A stretch of 64,000 nt of DNA from Desmospora profundinema (lineage in GTDB: Bacteria; Bacillota; Bacilli; Thermoactinomycetales; DSM-45169), in assembly GCF_031454155.1 (NCBI RefSeq), contig NZ_JAVDQG010000004.1, positions 310,001 to 374,000 of the forward strand, given 5' to 3'. Position 1 is the stretch's first letter. Each line of letters starts with the position of its first letter. Positions 1-8,440 of the stretch are shown piece by piece. The notes under the pieces are model-generated. The model ran no database searches, had not been told where the DNA came from, and was given only the letters and a program-made list of their open reading frames with translations. Made by a program: the position numbers and the translations under genes.

Positions 1-105
1 TATGTGGTTCCCGGTGCTCTAACCCCAGTAGAGATTAATGTAGAGAAAAATGAAGGGGTTTATATTGAACCGAACGTATGGATGGAACACAAAATTCCCC
101 AGTAG
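1..105 (+). CDS. C-terminal end of an unidentified protein (partial)
   Basis: The window opens inside a reading frame that gives 34 residues and ends at TAG (103-105). A terminator-like hairpin follows 45 bases later, as expected for a real gene end. The residues are beta-rich (VEINVEKNEGVYIEP...) with no motif I recognise. No function can be given. Confidence 0.45.
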   Translation, partial: YVVPGALTPVEINVEKNEGVYIEPNVWMEHKIPQ

Positions 106-150
106 AATAAGTGGATATCCGCAAAAGACAGGCTTCTGCTTTTTTAGATA

Positions 151-178
151 AACCGGGTTGGACCACCCGGTTTTTTTC
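151..178 (+). terminator. Rho-independent terminator
   Basis: AACCGGGT, a 6-base loop, ACCCGGTT, then a run of T. It closes the partial gene at the window start. Confidence 0.8.
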
Positions 179-275
179 TATGAAAAGAGGTTTCCATGAG
201 CGTGTGCTCCTTCTGCCAATATCGATCATATTTTCTTTGGAGGGAGGTTTGGTTTTCGGCGGCGTAACTGGCCAC

Positions 276-333
276 GCATAGAGAGACCCAGGGGCGAATG
301 GGACCGAGGCAAGACTTTGCTCTATGAGTGCAT
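276..333 (-). repeat. Solitary inner repeat module, degenerate copy
   Basis: Reverse-orientation relative of the ~53-bp module found inside the large palindromic repeats. It begins GCATAGAGAGACC and ends CTCTATGAGTGCA. The outer MITE arms are absent. Apart from this copy and the promoter at 480-505, I see nothing in 179-540. Confidence 0.65.
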
Positions 334-479
334 GGGAACTTAAGACGAAAACCAAGACACTAGCGTGCAGGGACAGGAAAAACAGATCAAGTTAACAGGA
401 TAGGGCACTAGAAAATCCCAGGTCCGGCGTGTAGACTGTCGGGCTGTTCTTGTTGAAAAAAGAAAAATAAAGCTGTAGA

Positions 480-505
480 TGAAACTTTTTCCTCCTATGA
501 ACGTA
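480..505 (+). promoter_or_regulatory. ECF sigma-factor-type promoter
   Basis: TGAAAC (480-485), a 16-base spacer, then CGTA (502-505). This fits the TGAAAC/CGTC-CGTA pattern of Bacillus extracytoplasmic-function sigma promoters. It precedes an anti-sigma gene, suggesting autoregulation of a sigma/anti-sigma unit. Confidence 0.6.
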
Positions 506-540
506 AATGAAGAGGGAGGGCCGAGGGGGGGAGAAGCGAG

Positions 541-687
541 TTGGATGATTGTGCAGGGCGAAGTTTTTCGGATTTGTGCGTTATCTTAGCTTCGAGACTG
601 TTGTGGTCCCGAGTCTTTATCCGAATTCAACGATTATATCAAGCCGGCAAGTATCAGTGCCGGAGGAAAGGGTGGAATTCAATATGA
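541..687 (+). CDS. Possible short coupled ORF or remnant of the ECF sigma gene
   Basis: A 48-residue frame from TTG 541, behind a purine-rich GGGGGGAG stretch just downstream of the ECF promoter. Its TGA (685-687) overlaps the ATG of the anti-sigma gene, the coupling usual between an ECF sigma gene and its anti-sigma gene. The frame is far too short for a sigma factor (about 160-190 residues) and I cannot align it convincingly to sigma region 2 or 4. It may be a deletion remnant, a leader peptide or chance. Confidence 0.25.
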   Translation: MDDCAGRSFSDLCVILASRLLWSRVFIRIQRLYQAGKYQCRRKGWNSI

Positions 688-1832
688 GTGAGGACTTCAA
701 AGAAAAATGGAAGCAGTATCGCGAGGGAACACTCACCGAAGAGGAACGGGCAGAGGTCGAGTTGGAACTGGAAAAGCTGGAAGCCTATCAGACCTACCTA
801 AAGGAGCGGAGGGAGAAAGAGGAGTCACTTGTACCGAAGCGGGTTCAGTGGTGGAGAAAGTGGGGTCCCCGTTTACGAAGAGGAGCCCTGGTGACAGCGA
901 TTCTGTTTGTTGTGGGGATCGTACTCACCGTGCTGACAGCAGTCTATTATGACTCGGGAGACCGGTTGGAAAATTACAGTGACGTCGCACAAGCCACCGT
1001 TGCTCTTACGCAGCCCAATGTGGAGACGGGTGGTATGAACACCTCCACTGGTTTCTTCTTTAAGCTTAATCTATCCTCGGATCTAAAAAAGCGAATCGGA
1101 GATGAATTTACTAAGGCGGGGACACTGGATGTCGATCTCTTCTTTAATCGGGTGTCGGATCGGAGATGGGACTGGCGATTGGATGAACCCGGTTGGGAAC
1201 CGTTCCATGAGGCGGAGCAGAATGACGGACTAGGCTGGAGCAGATTGGAGAATCTGCCAAAAGGAACGGTTGTCGAGGCCTATCTGGCTTTTGATCGTCC
1301 CTATCAAACCCAGGAAGTGCTGGATCACATGAACCCATACCGCTTCCTGCCGGTGTGGTACGCGGTAGACACCGGGGAGGAAAGTGGTAAATGGGAGGAA
1401 GACGACTGGTTGGACGAGCGAATCGGATTTCCCCATGAGGGGATCTGGTTGGATCGGTTTGCTGAATCAAGGGAGGAAACCGTAGAAGGCCGCTTCTTTT
1501 TCGGGCTGGGGACAGTCACCTCTGAGTCGATTGAATTTCCGGAGATGGACGAGTACGGCAGTGCCGACATTCGCGAACAAAATTTTATGGATACCTTCCG
1601 GTTTGTGGTTGATCATGCCGACATGGCCGACCAAATCGTGGGATTCCCTACCGTGCGTTGGGAGGAACGCTTCCGCTATGTGGAACAGAACGGCGTTCAG
1701 ATATACGGCGCCGTCATCACCGGTCCGACGAAAGAAGTGTTGAAATTGAAGGAAGAGAAATGGGTAAAAGGGGTGCATGTGGGAGAAGTGAGACTGTGGA
1801 ATTGGAATTGGGGGGATGCGGATGAAACCTGA
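684..1832 (+). CDS. Membrane-anchored anti-sigma factor (Sigma_reg_N/Sigma_reg_C type)
   Basis: 382 residues from ATG 684 behind GGAGGAAAGGG. The open frame extends upstream to 549, but only 684 has a good ribosome binding site. Residues 1-55 are a charged helical cytoplasmic segment of the kind that binds an ECF sigma factor. One membrane segment lies at about 67-88, followed by a large extracytoplasmic sensor domain with the character of the Sigma_reg_C family. The usual partner, an ECF sigma gene directly upstream, is missing although an ECF-type promoter stands in its place. The family assignment is from memory of the N-terminal pattern and topology. Confidence 0.7.
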   Translation: MSEDFKEKWKQYREGTLTEEERAEVELELEKLEAYQTYLKERREKEESLVPKRVQWWRKWGPRLRRGALVTAILFVVGIVLTVLTAVYYDSGDRLENYSDVAQATVALTQPNVETGGMNTSTGFFFKLNLSSDLKKRIGDEFTKAGTLDVDLFFNRVSDRRWDWRLDEPGWEPFHEAEQNDGLGWSRLENLPKGTVVEAYLAFDRPYQTQEVLDHMNPYRFLPVWYAVDTGEESGKWEEDDWLDERIGFPHEGIWLDRFAESREETVEGRFFFGLGTVTSESIEFPEMDEYGSADIREQNFMDTFRFVVDHADMADQIVGFPTVRWEERFRYVEQNGVQIYGAVITGPTKEVLKLKEEKWVKGVHVGEVRLWNWNWGDADET

Positions 1833-1887
1833 TCACTCTCCCATCCAGGATGGCGTGTTAAGGATCGGTTTTATTTGATGCAAATCG

Positions 1888-1922
1888 AAACCCCGCTTTT
1901 CCAAAAGAAAAGCGGTTTTTTG
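1888..1922 (+). terminator. Rho-independent terminator
   Basis: CCGCTTTT, short loop, AAAAGCGG, then a T run, after the anti-sigma gene. Confidence 0.85.
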
Positions 1923-2051
1923 TTCATTACTAAAACTTAAAAATACATACCCATTCGGACAAAAGTATCATACCCCCGCCTTAAATGCTTTATTTGTGAT
2001 GAAAACGGGATTGTCACATGTTATCAAAACCCGTCGAATCCTGTCTAATAA

Positions 2052-2080
2052 TAGACAAACTATTCAGTCGATGTTAAAAT
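2052..2080 (+). promoter_or_regulatory. SigA-type promoter for the permease operon
   Basis: TAGACA (2052-2057), 17-base spacer, TAAAAT (2075-2080), about 40 bases ahead of the permease start. No operator was recognised. Confidence 0.55.
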
Positions 2081-2120
2081 ACTAAAGTCAAATGGATCAT
2101 TTTAATAACGGAGGATGTTC

Positions 2121-3455
2121 ATGATCGCCACGAATATTGCCAGGCATGACTATGCGCGTTCTCCCGTTCCATTGAGTGAACGGCGAAGCTGGATTCCTAT
2201 CACCTTGATTTGGATGGGTGTGGGGATCGATCTGTCGGGGGTGGCGCTGGGTTCAGCATTGGCTCAAGGGATGAGCTTGGGAAATGTGATAATCGCCGTC
2301 GTCATCGGTTCATTTATTTTAGGGATTTTAGCTGCCTTATGCAGTGTGATCGGTGCCAGAACGGGTTTGTCCATGGGGATGATCGTTCGCTTTACGTTTG
2401 GGGAGTGGGGAAACCGGCTGGTTTTGCTGGCAATGTTGATCGTGGGCTTCGGTTGGTTCGGTGTGCAGACGGGATTGTTCGGATATGCGGCTAACGCAGC
2501 CATATCGGGAGCGATCGGGGTGGAGATCTCCGCCCAGTGGCTCACCATTGTCGGCGGCTTGTTGATGACCCTGACCGCCACATTGGGGTATATTGCCATC
2601 GAACGGTTAAGTGTGGTGGCGATCCCGTTTGTCATCACGTTGCTGGGTTATTTGTTGTTTCATGTGTTCAGCCATTCGGAAATTAGGCAAACGATGTGGG
2701 AGGCGCCTGCTGGTGGAGGGCTGGGACTGGGGATGGGAATCTCCCTGGTTATCAGCGGCTGGGTGATGGGGACTTTTTTGGCGGATGTGGCCCGGTGGGC
2801 ACGGTCGACGAGAGATGCGGCCCTATCGGGATTTTTCGGTTTCTTTATCGGGAATATGATCATGCTTCTGTTGGCCACCTCTCTCGTCCACCTGATGGGG
2901 ACCGATGATGTGATTATCGTGATGATTTCCACGGGAATGGGGACCTTTGTCGTTCTGTTCCTGCTGTTGGCACAGTGGACCACCAATGATAATGCGTTGT
3001 ATTCACTCGGTTTGGTGATGGCTTCTATGGTTCGTTCCATCCCGAAGCCCGTTCTCTGTATTGTGGCGGGGCTGGCCGGCACGACACTGGGCTTTTTGGG
3101 TATTGCCGACAACTTCACCACGTTCCTGACGTATATCACTCCCTTTACCGCTCCCATCGGGGGGATCTACCTGGTTGAATACTTTTTGATCAATCCTTCC
3201 CGGTTCCATTTTGCCTTTGCCAAGACACCGAAGATTCCCGCGCTGGTTTGGCATACCATGCTGGTGTGGGCGGCGGGAGCCTTTGTCGCTTTTGCGACTA
3301 CCCCGGATTTGTTGGGCTGGTTTGCCCTAACCCATGTACCGGCACTGGATGCGGGATTGGTGGCGGCGGCTCTTCATCTCATGATCGGTAAATTCCTTGG
3401 TCGATTGCGGAAAAAAGAAGATTCTTCTTCACAAGAGGAGAGTGCATCAACATGA
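2121..3455 (+). CDS. Cytosine permease / NCS1-family nucleobase transporter
   Basis: 444 residues forming about 12 hydrophobic membrane segments, with the pattern of the NCS1 family (CodB/allantoin permease): an N-terminal segment rich in small residues (GVGIDLSGVALGSALAQG) and a GLSMGMIVRFTFGEWGN stretch. It should import a nucleobase or related heterocycle with H+ or Na+. The start is ATG 2121, with GGAGG at 2110-2114 six bases upstream; the in-frame ATG at 2115 is too close to that site. Its stop overlaps the next gene by four bases, so the two are translationally coupled. The substrate cannot be read from the sequence. Confidence 0.85.
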   Translation: MIATNIARHDYARSPVPLSERRSWIPITLIWMGVGIDLSGVALGSALAQGMSLGNVIIAVVIGSFILGILAALCSVIGARTGLSMGMIVRFTFGEWGNRLVLLAMLIVGFGWFGVQTGLFGYAANAAISGAIGVEISAQWLTIVGGLLMTLTATLGYIAIERLSVVAIPFVITLLGYLLFHVFSHSEIRQTMWEAPAGGGLGLGMGISLVISGWVMGTFLADVARWARSTRDAALSGFFGFFIGNMIMLLLATSLVHLMGTDDVIIVMISTGMGTFVVLFLLLAQWTTNDNALYSLGLVMASMVRSIPKPVLCIVAGLAGTTLGFLGIADNFTTFLTYITPFTAPIGGIYLVEYFLINPSRFHFAFAKTPKIPALVWHTMLVWAAGAFVAFATTPDLLGWFALTHVPALDAGLVAAALHLMIGKFLGRLRKKEDSSSQEESAST

Positions 3456-4186
3456 AGCTGTTTTCACGAAAGGATATGCTTTCTTCCGAGAGAGCAAAAC
3501 CACAATGGTTTCAAGATGAGTACCGACACTTTCACGACACTGTCACCGATCCGCAGTTCCCTTGTTACCTGGGTACGCAGGCGGAAAAGAACGGAGAAGT
3601 CTACTACACCTACGTGGAAGAGGATTGGTCGGACCTGCCCCGCACGATCGAGGCATATATGAAAGTGGATCGGCAGAGCAGGGGGGCGCCCTTGACATTG
3701 GCTGCTTTTTTTAAGCCGGAACCATCGGCGCGATCCTTGAATGAATATAAAAACCGGTTTTGGGAGGTTCTCCGTTTCCTGCACAAACAGGATCCAAAGC
3801 CATGGCCGGAGGACAAGCCGATCGATCCGGATGAGTATCTGTGGCTTTTCTGCTTTAATGGAGAGTCATTCGTCGTTTTCGCCAATACTCCGCTGTATGA
3901 AAAGAGAAAGAGCCGTAATCTGGGAAACAGTCTGGTCATCGTGTTTCAACCCCTGGCGTTGTTTGCGGCATTTATGCCCGGCAAATCGGCCGGTGTGAAA
4001 GCCCGCAGGAACATTCGCGCCAAGATTGATGCCTATGATGAAATACCGATCCATCCCGCCTTAGGTGATGAACAGGGTTCCATCCAGCACCCCTGGCAGC
4101 ACTTTTTCCTTCCCGACGATAACGAACCGGTACAAGGTAAATGTCCGTTTCAACCCCATCGGCAAAAGAAGCTTCATCGAAGGTGA
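3452..4186 (+). CDS. YqcI/YcgG family protein
   Basis: 244 residues beginning in an ATGA overlap with the permease. The conserved core includes FPCYLGTQ near residue 37, a long aromatic-rich middle and an FVVFANTPLYEKRKSRNLGNS block, typical of the YqcI/YcgG family. The C-terminal part carries HPWQHFFLPDD and a PF(Q)PH tail. The family's biochemical role is not established to my knowledge. Co-translation with a nucleobase permease hints at a linked catabolic or detoxifying step, which is inference. Confidence 0.8.
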   Translation: MKLFSRKDMLSSERAKPQWFQDEYRHFHDTVTDPQFPCYLGTQAEKNGEVYYTYVEEDWSDLPRTIEAYMKVDRQSRGAPLTLAAFFKPEPSARSLNEYKNRFWEVLRFLHKQDPKPWPEDKPIDPDEYLWLFCFNGESFVVFANTPLYEKRKSRNLGNSLVIVFQPLALFAAFMPGKSAGVKARRNIRAKIDAYDEIPIHPALGDEQGSIQHPWQHFFLPDDNEPVQGKCPFQPHRQKKLHRR

Positions 4187-4393
4187 CAACAACGGCACAA
4201 CCCGCCGCCTTTTCGACTGGAGCGATCCATTCGTATAACCCTGAGCCTATTGCTATTGTCCCTGCAAGAAACTTCGATCTGTTTTTCTTGGCCTCACATG
4301 GACAAGTCGGGCGGCTTGGAGATCCGGGCTTTTGTTTTCACTATCAAAATAGTTGGTATTTTATTAAGTAATAGACTTTTTTGTCAGGAAATG

Positions 4394-4402
4394 TGATATG
4401 AT
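4394..4402 (+). promoter_or_regulatory. Extended -10 promoter of the FabH/ATP-grasp cluster
   Basis: TGATATGAT is an extended -10 element (TGn-TATGAT). A poor -35 (TAGACT, 4372-4377) stands 19 bases upstream. Transcription would begin about 4409, exactly at the operator that follows. The bases between 4187 and here hold no gene. A 30-base stretch at 4296-4325 resembles sequence at 38771-38800. Confidence 0.5.
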
Positions 4403-4409
4403 TACGAAT

Positions 4410-4427
4410 TGAATGGGCGTTCATTCA
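4410..4427 (+). promoter_or_regulatory. FadR (TetR-family)-type operator
   Basis: TGAATG GGCGTT CATTCA: perfect 6-base arms around a 6-base centre. It matches the B. subtilis FadR site pattern as I recall it (TGAATGAMTANTCATTCA). It lies at the predicted transcription start, the right place for repression relieved by long-chain acyl-CoA. The regulator gene is not in this window. Confidence 0.65.
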
Positions 4428-4498
4428 TTGATGGAACCATATGTAGCAGGCGGGATCCGTCACTTTTTTCGATATTTTTCAACACAGAGGAGAGAGAA

Positions 4499-5488
4499 AT
4501 GGAACGAGCGATACAGATCGTAAGCACGGCAAAATATTTGCCAGAGCAGACGGTGACTTCGGAGATGCTGGATGAAAAGCTGGGGCTGCCGCCGGGTTGG
4601 AGTTATAAAAGTTCCCGTGTGCGGACGCGGTGGTTTGTAACCGATGAGACATCGTCGCAGATGGGGGCTTATGCGGCGGAGGAAGCCCTTCGCCGGGCGG
4701 GATTGGCGGTGGAGGACATTGATTGCATCATTTCCGTCAGCGGAACGATGGAGCAGCCGATCCCCTGTCATGCTGCTCTGATTCACCAGCGGCTCACCCA
4801 GGGAGTTCCTCCCGTTCCCGCTTTTGATATCAATTCCACTTGTTTGAGCTTTATTACGGGATTGGACCTCGCTTCCCACGCGATTCAGGCGGGGCAATAC
4901 CACCGGGTCTTGTTTGTGGCTAGTGAGATCGCCTCTATCGGGTTGAACTGGGAGCAGAAGAAAAGCAGTGTGCTGTTTGGTGACGGGGCGGCGGCGGTGG
5001 TGGTGCAGAAGAGTGCACCCGAAAGTCCGGCGCGCATCCTGGCTTCCCGCATGGAAACATACAGCCAGGGAGCCGATTATACCCGGATCCGAGGCGGGGG
5101 CACCCGATATCATTCGCGTACCAATCCGCCGCCGGAGTATTTTCTGTTTGATATGGACGGAAAAGCGGTCTACCGTATGGTTGCCCGTTATTTGCCCGGG
5201 TTTGTGGACCGGCTGCTGGCACAGGCGGGGGTGGGCATCGATGATCTCGACTTGGTGATTCCCCACCAGGCCAGCGGGATCGCCATGGAGCTGATGCGGA
5301 AAAAGCTCGGTATTCGTGAGGAAAAGTATATGACGATTCTGGAAGACCACGGCAACGTGATTGCGGCATCCCTGCCGATGGCGTTGCATGAAGCCGTCCA
5401 GCAGGGGCGCCTTGCCCGGGGCTCCCTCGTGTTGATGCTGGGGACATCGGCGGGCACGTCACTCGGAGGTGTCGTGCTTGCGTACTAA
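4499..5488 (+). CDS. 3-oxoacyl-ACP synthase III (FabH/OleA-like ketosynthase)
   Basis: 329 residues from ATG 4499 behind GAGGAGAGAG. Thiolase-fold condensing enzyme with the FabH triad visible: Cys115 in INSTCLSF, His256 in IPHQASG, Asn286 in DHGNVIAAS, plus the LFGDGAAAVVV block near 159-169. It should carry out a decarboxylative or head-to-head Claisen condensation of acyl thioesters. It is the first gene of a six-gene overlapping cluster under a FadR-type operator. A different FabH, the housekeeping candidate, sits at 46558-47553 under FapR, so this copy is probably a specialised pathway enzyme. The OleA comparison rests on the OleD-like partner two genes downstream and is inference. Confidence 0.85.
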   Translation: MERAIQIVSTAKYLPEQTVTSEMLDEKLGLPPGWSYKSSRVRTRWFVTDETSSQMGAYAAEEALRRAGLAVEDIDCIISVSGTMEQPIPCHAALIHQRLTQGVPPVPAFDINSTCLSFITGLDLASHAIQAGQYHRVLFVASEIASIGLNWEQKKSSVLFGDGAAAVVVQKSAPESPARILASRMETYSQGADYTRIRGGGTRYHSRTNPPPEYFLFDMDGKAVYRMVARYLPGFVDRLLAQAGVGIDDLDLVIPHQASGIAMELMRKKLGIREEKYMTILEDHGNVIAASLPMALHEAVQQGRLARGSLVLMLGTSAGTSLGGVVLAY

Positions 5489-6719
5489 ACCGGCGGTACT
5501 GATCACCGGCGGCCGGGCGCCGGTCGCCCTGGATCTGGCCCGGTTGTTCAAACGGGCCGGTTACCGGGTGTTGGCGGCGGAAAGCATGAAATACTCGCTG
5601 CTATCTTTTTCCCAAGCGGTGGATCGTTGGTTTTCCCTACCGGGTCCCAACCGGGACGAGGCCGGTTTTGTCGAGGGGCTGGTTTCCCTGATTCGGCAAC
5701 ATGGGGTGGATTGGCTGATTCCCACCTGTGAGGAGACTTTTTTTATTGCCAAGCACCGAAAGCGGCTGGAGCAGGGTTGTCGGGTGTTGACGGATCGGTT
5801 GGAAACGCTGGAGCAACTTCACCACAAGGGGTCCTTTATCGAGGAACTGAAGCGGGCGGGAGAGCATGTCCCGAAAACCGTCGTTCTTCATCATCGGTCG
5901 GAGTGGAAGCGTGGTGTGGAGGAGGTTCCTTTTCCGGCGGTCCTAAAGCCGGCCTACTCCCGATTTGCCACCCGGGTGCTTTTTTTGGAGGAACCGCCGG
6001 AGGAGCCGCCGGTTTCCCTGGAGCAACCCTGGGTGCTTCAGGAGCGCATTGCGGGACCTCAGCTGTCTGCTTACGCGGTCGCCTACCATGGGAGGCTGGC
6101 GGCTTACAGCTGCTACCGGACGGTGTATACGGCGGGGCTCGGTTCCGCCTTGACCTTTCGTCATGAGGAGGAGCCGCAGGTGTATGAGTGGGTGGACCGG
6201 CTGGTGAAGCGGTACGGCTATACCGGACAGATCGCCTTTGATTTTATTCAATCAAGGGATGACGGCCGCTTCTATCCCTTGGAATGCAACCCGCGCGCCA
6301 CCAGCGGGATCCACCTGTTTACGGAGCCATCGTTGGTGGAGGCGATGGTTGGCGGGGACTGTTCCTCTGTGGTGATCCCCGCTGCGGACACCAAAACGAT
6401 GTTGGTGCTTCCGATGGTGTTGTACGGGTGGCGGCAGGGGAAGCCGTGGAATTGGATCCGGACTATGGCCGCCCATCGGGATGTCGTCTTTGATTGGAGG
6501 GATCCGGCTCCCTTTTGGGGGCAGGGTCTCTCCCTGTGGCATCTGTGGCGAACCGCCCGCAAACAGCATCTGCCGCTGTTGAAGCTGACCACCCAAGATA
6601 TCGAATGGGAGGGGGAAAACGATGGCACTGGTAACCGGGGGTACCGGTTTTCTCGGACAAGCCTTGGCGAGGCGCCTGCATCGGTCGGGGCGAAAGGTAA
6701 CGGCTTTCGGGCGCAATGA
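5478..6719 (+). CDS. ATP-grasp enzyme (carboxylate-amine/thiol ligase-like)
   Basis: About 413 residues. The N-terminal preATP-grasp fold starts with VLITGGRAPVALDLARLF. A lysine in FPAVLKPAYSR fits the ATP-binding site and the ECNPRATSGIHLF block supplies the metal ligands (Glu, Asn) of the grasp. The start is taken as TTG 5478 because GGAGGT at 5465-5470 is seven bases upstream; GTG 5469 overlaps that site. Its 3' end overlaps the next gene by 98 bases, which is unusually long. The family couples ATP hydrolysis to amide or thioester formation through an acyl phosphate; the substrate is unknown. Confidence 0.82.
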   Translation: MRTKPAVLITGGRAPVALDLARLFKRAGYRVLAAESMKYSLLSFSQAVDRWFSLPGPNRDEAGFVEGLVSLIRQHGVDWLIPTCEETFFIAKHRKRLEQGCRVLTDRLETLEQLHHKGSFIEELKRAGEHVPKTVVLHHRSEWKRGVEEVPFPAVLKPAYSRFATRVLFLEEPPEEPPVSLEQPWVLQERIAGPQLSAYAVAYHGRLAAYSCYRTVYTAGLGSALTFRHEEEPQVYEWVDRLVKRYGYTGQIAFDFIQSRDDGRFYPLECNPRATSGIHLFTEPSLVEAMVGGDCSSVVIPAADTKTMLVLPMVLYGWRQGKPWNWIRTMAAHRDVVFDWRDPAPFWGQGLSLWHLWRTARKQHLPLLKLTTQDIEWEGENDGTGNRGYRFSRTSLGEAPASVGAKGNGFRAQ

Positions 6720-7608
6720 GGCGGTCGGTGCCAAACTGAAAGAAGAGGGCATCCGCTTTATACAGGGCCGGCTGCAAGACCGCCAGCAGGTAATGGAAGC
6801 CTGTGCGGGGCAGGATGTCGTGTTTCACTGCGGTGCGCTCTCCTCTCCTTGGGGACGGTACCGGGATTTTTACGAGAGCAATGTGATCGGGACAGAACGG
6901 GTGATCGAAGCTTGCCGCAAACAGGGAGTCCGGCGGTTGGTCCATGTCTCCACTCCATCCCTTCTCTTCCGTTTCGACGAACGGTTGGATGTAAAAGAAG
7001 ACGCCTCCTTGCCGGGCCGTTTTGCCAACCACTACGCCAAAACAAAATTTCTGGCGGAACAAGCGGTGGACCGGGCATACCAGGAGGGCCTTCCCGTCAT
7101 CACGATCCGGCCCCGCGCCTTGTTTGGTCCGGGGGATACGACGATCCTGCCCCGGCTGATTGCCGCGAACCAACGACGGTTCATTCCCTTGATCGATCGA
7201 GGGAAAGTGTGGATAGATCTGACCTATATCGATAATGCTGTGGACGCTCTTCTCCTCTGTGAAACGGCCCCCGAATCCTGCCTGGGTCGGAAGTATCACA
7301 TTACCAACGGGGAACCGGTCCAGCTGATCGACGTGTTGCAGCAACTGTTCGCGAAGCTGGATCAGCCTCTTCGCGGTAAACCCGTCTCCTACCATCAAGC
7401 CTTTTATGCCGCCTGGATCATGGAGTGGACGGCCCGTGTGGTTCCATGGATGGAGGAGCCGCCGTTTACCCGCTACACGGTGAGCGTCCTGGGGAAAAGC
7501 CAGACCCTCAACCTGGATCGGGCGCGACACGAACTGGGATACCAACCCCGCATCCCAATTGCTGAAGGAGTGGATCGATATGTCCGCTGGCACCGCAATC
7601 ACGGTTGA
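6622..7608 (+). CDS. NAD(P)-dependent epimerase/dehydratase, 3beta-HSD/OleD-like
   Basis: 328 residues, extended SDR fold. The nucleotide motif GGTGFLG is at residues 6-12. The catalytic pair Tyr138/Lys142 sits in HYAKTK, with serines in the HVSTPS strand near 109-113. It has the 3-beta-hydroxysteroid dehydrogenase/OleD flavour. In olefin biosynthesis OleD reduces the beta-keto acid made by OleA, and here a FabH/OleA-like enzyme lies two genes upstream, so reduction of a 2-alkyl-3-keto product is a reasonable guess. The start is ATG 6622 behind GGGAGGGGG. It overlaps both neighbours. Confidence 0.85.
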   Translation: MALVTGGTGFLGQALARRLHRSGRKVTAFGRNEAVGAKLKEEGIRFIQGRLQDRQQVMEACAGQDVVFHCGALSSPWGRYRDFYESNVIGTERVIEACRKQGVRRLVHVSTPSLLFRFDERLDVKEDASLPGRFANHYAKTKFLAEQAVDRAYQEGLPVITIRPRALFGPGDTTILPRLIAANQRRFIPLIDRGKVWIDLTYIDNAVDALLLCETAPESCLGRKYHITNGEPVQLIDVLQQLFAKLDQPLRGKPVSYHQAFYAAWIMEWTARVVPWMEEPPFTRYTVSVLGKSQTLNLDRARHELGYQPRIPIAEGVDRYVRWHRNHG

Positions 7609-8440
7609 ATCCACCCTATTTAGCACCGGCTATTGCCGGCAAATCGAACGGTTGAGCCGCCGGGATGCCCCGTTTCGCCTTGCCTCTTTTCACGCCCTGG
7701 CCGTGTTGATCCGCCATCCGACGGAGGGGTTTCTTCTGTTTGATACCGGTTATGCCACCCATTTTTTCAGAGAAACCTGCCGGTTTCCCTATTCGCTCTA
7801 CCGCCGGATCACACCGGTGGTGTTCCGGCAGGAAGACGCCCTGACGGAACAGTTGCGGGAGCGTGGCATTTCCCCGACGGATATCCGGTATGTCTTCTTA
7901 TCCCATTTTCACGGGGATCATATCGGAGGGGTGCGGGATTTCTCCCAGTCGGTTTTCATCTGCTCCCGGGAAGCGTATCACCACATCCGGGACAAACGGG
8001 GGATGGCCGCCATGCGAAACGGATTCGTCCCCGGTTTGTTGCCCCCGGACTTTTCCGAACGGGTCCAATTTATCGAAGAGAAGGACCCCTTTCCTTTTCG
8101 GGAGACTTACGGTGTATTCGACACCGTTTTCGACTGGTTTGGGGACGGGTCGCTGTTGGCCATCCGCTTATCGGGGCATGCCCCTGGACAATACGGACTC
8201 TTTTTTGTGGACCGTGACCGGGGCCCCACCTTACTCTGCGCGGATGCGGCTTGGTCGATGGCGGCGATCCGGACGGAGAGTGAGCCTCATCCCCTCACAT
8301 ACAAGGTGATGGGAGGACGAAAGGAGTATCGTCATCATTTTCAACAGCTGGTCGATTTTCACCGCAAGAATCCGGCGGTGCGAATCGTTCCATCCCACTG
8401 CCCGGAAGCGTTGACCGCTGTGAAAGGGGTGGAAGCATGA
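7580..8440 (+). CDS. Metallo-beta-lactamase fold hydrolase
   Basis: 286 residues from ATG 7580, with AAGGAG at 7565-7570. The zinc motif HFHGDH is at residues 109-114; a GHAPGQYG histidine, a C-A-D-A aspartate and PSHCPE complete the expected ligand set. The domain hydrolyses thioesters, lactones or esters; beside a ketosynthase and an adenylating enzyme, a thioesterase or lactonase step is likely. It overlaps the dehydrogenase by 29 bases and the next gene by 4 (ATGA). Confidence 0.85.
   Translation: MSAGTAITVESTLFSTGYCRQIERLSRRDAPFRLASFHALAVLIRHPTEGFLLFDTGYATHFFRETCRFPYSLYRRITPVVFRQEDALTEQLRERGISPTDIRYVFLSHFHGDHIGGVRDFSQSVFICSREAYHHIRDKRGMAAMRNGFVPGLLPPDFSERVQFIEEKDPFPFRETYGVFDTVFDWFGDGSLLAIRLSGHAPGQYGLFFVDRDRGPTLLCADAAWSMAAIRTESEPHPLTYKVMGGRKEYRHHFQQLVDFHRKNPAVRIVPSHCPEALTAVKGVEA

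Noticed and set aside
1934-2050. Purine-responsive site before the nucleobase permease
   Set aside because: No match to the PurBox pattern (AWWWCCGAACWWT) or a purine riboswitch core.
4141-4371. 76-codon frame between the YqcI-like gene and the cluster
   Set aside because: No ribosome binding site, overlaps the preceding gene, and contains a dispersed repeat fragment.
4460-5389. Open frame opposite the ketosynthase
   Set aside because: Antisense shadow with no family resemblance; the plus-strand gene has all catalytic motifs.
6463-7626. 387-codon frame opposite the dehydrogenase
   Set aside because: Shadow; the plus strand has a complete Rossmann enzyme.
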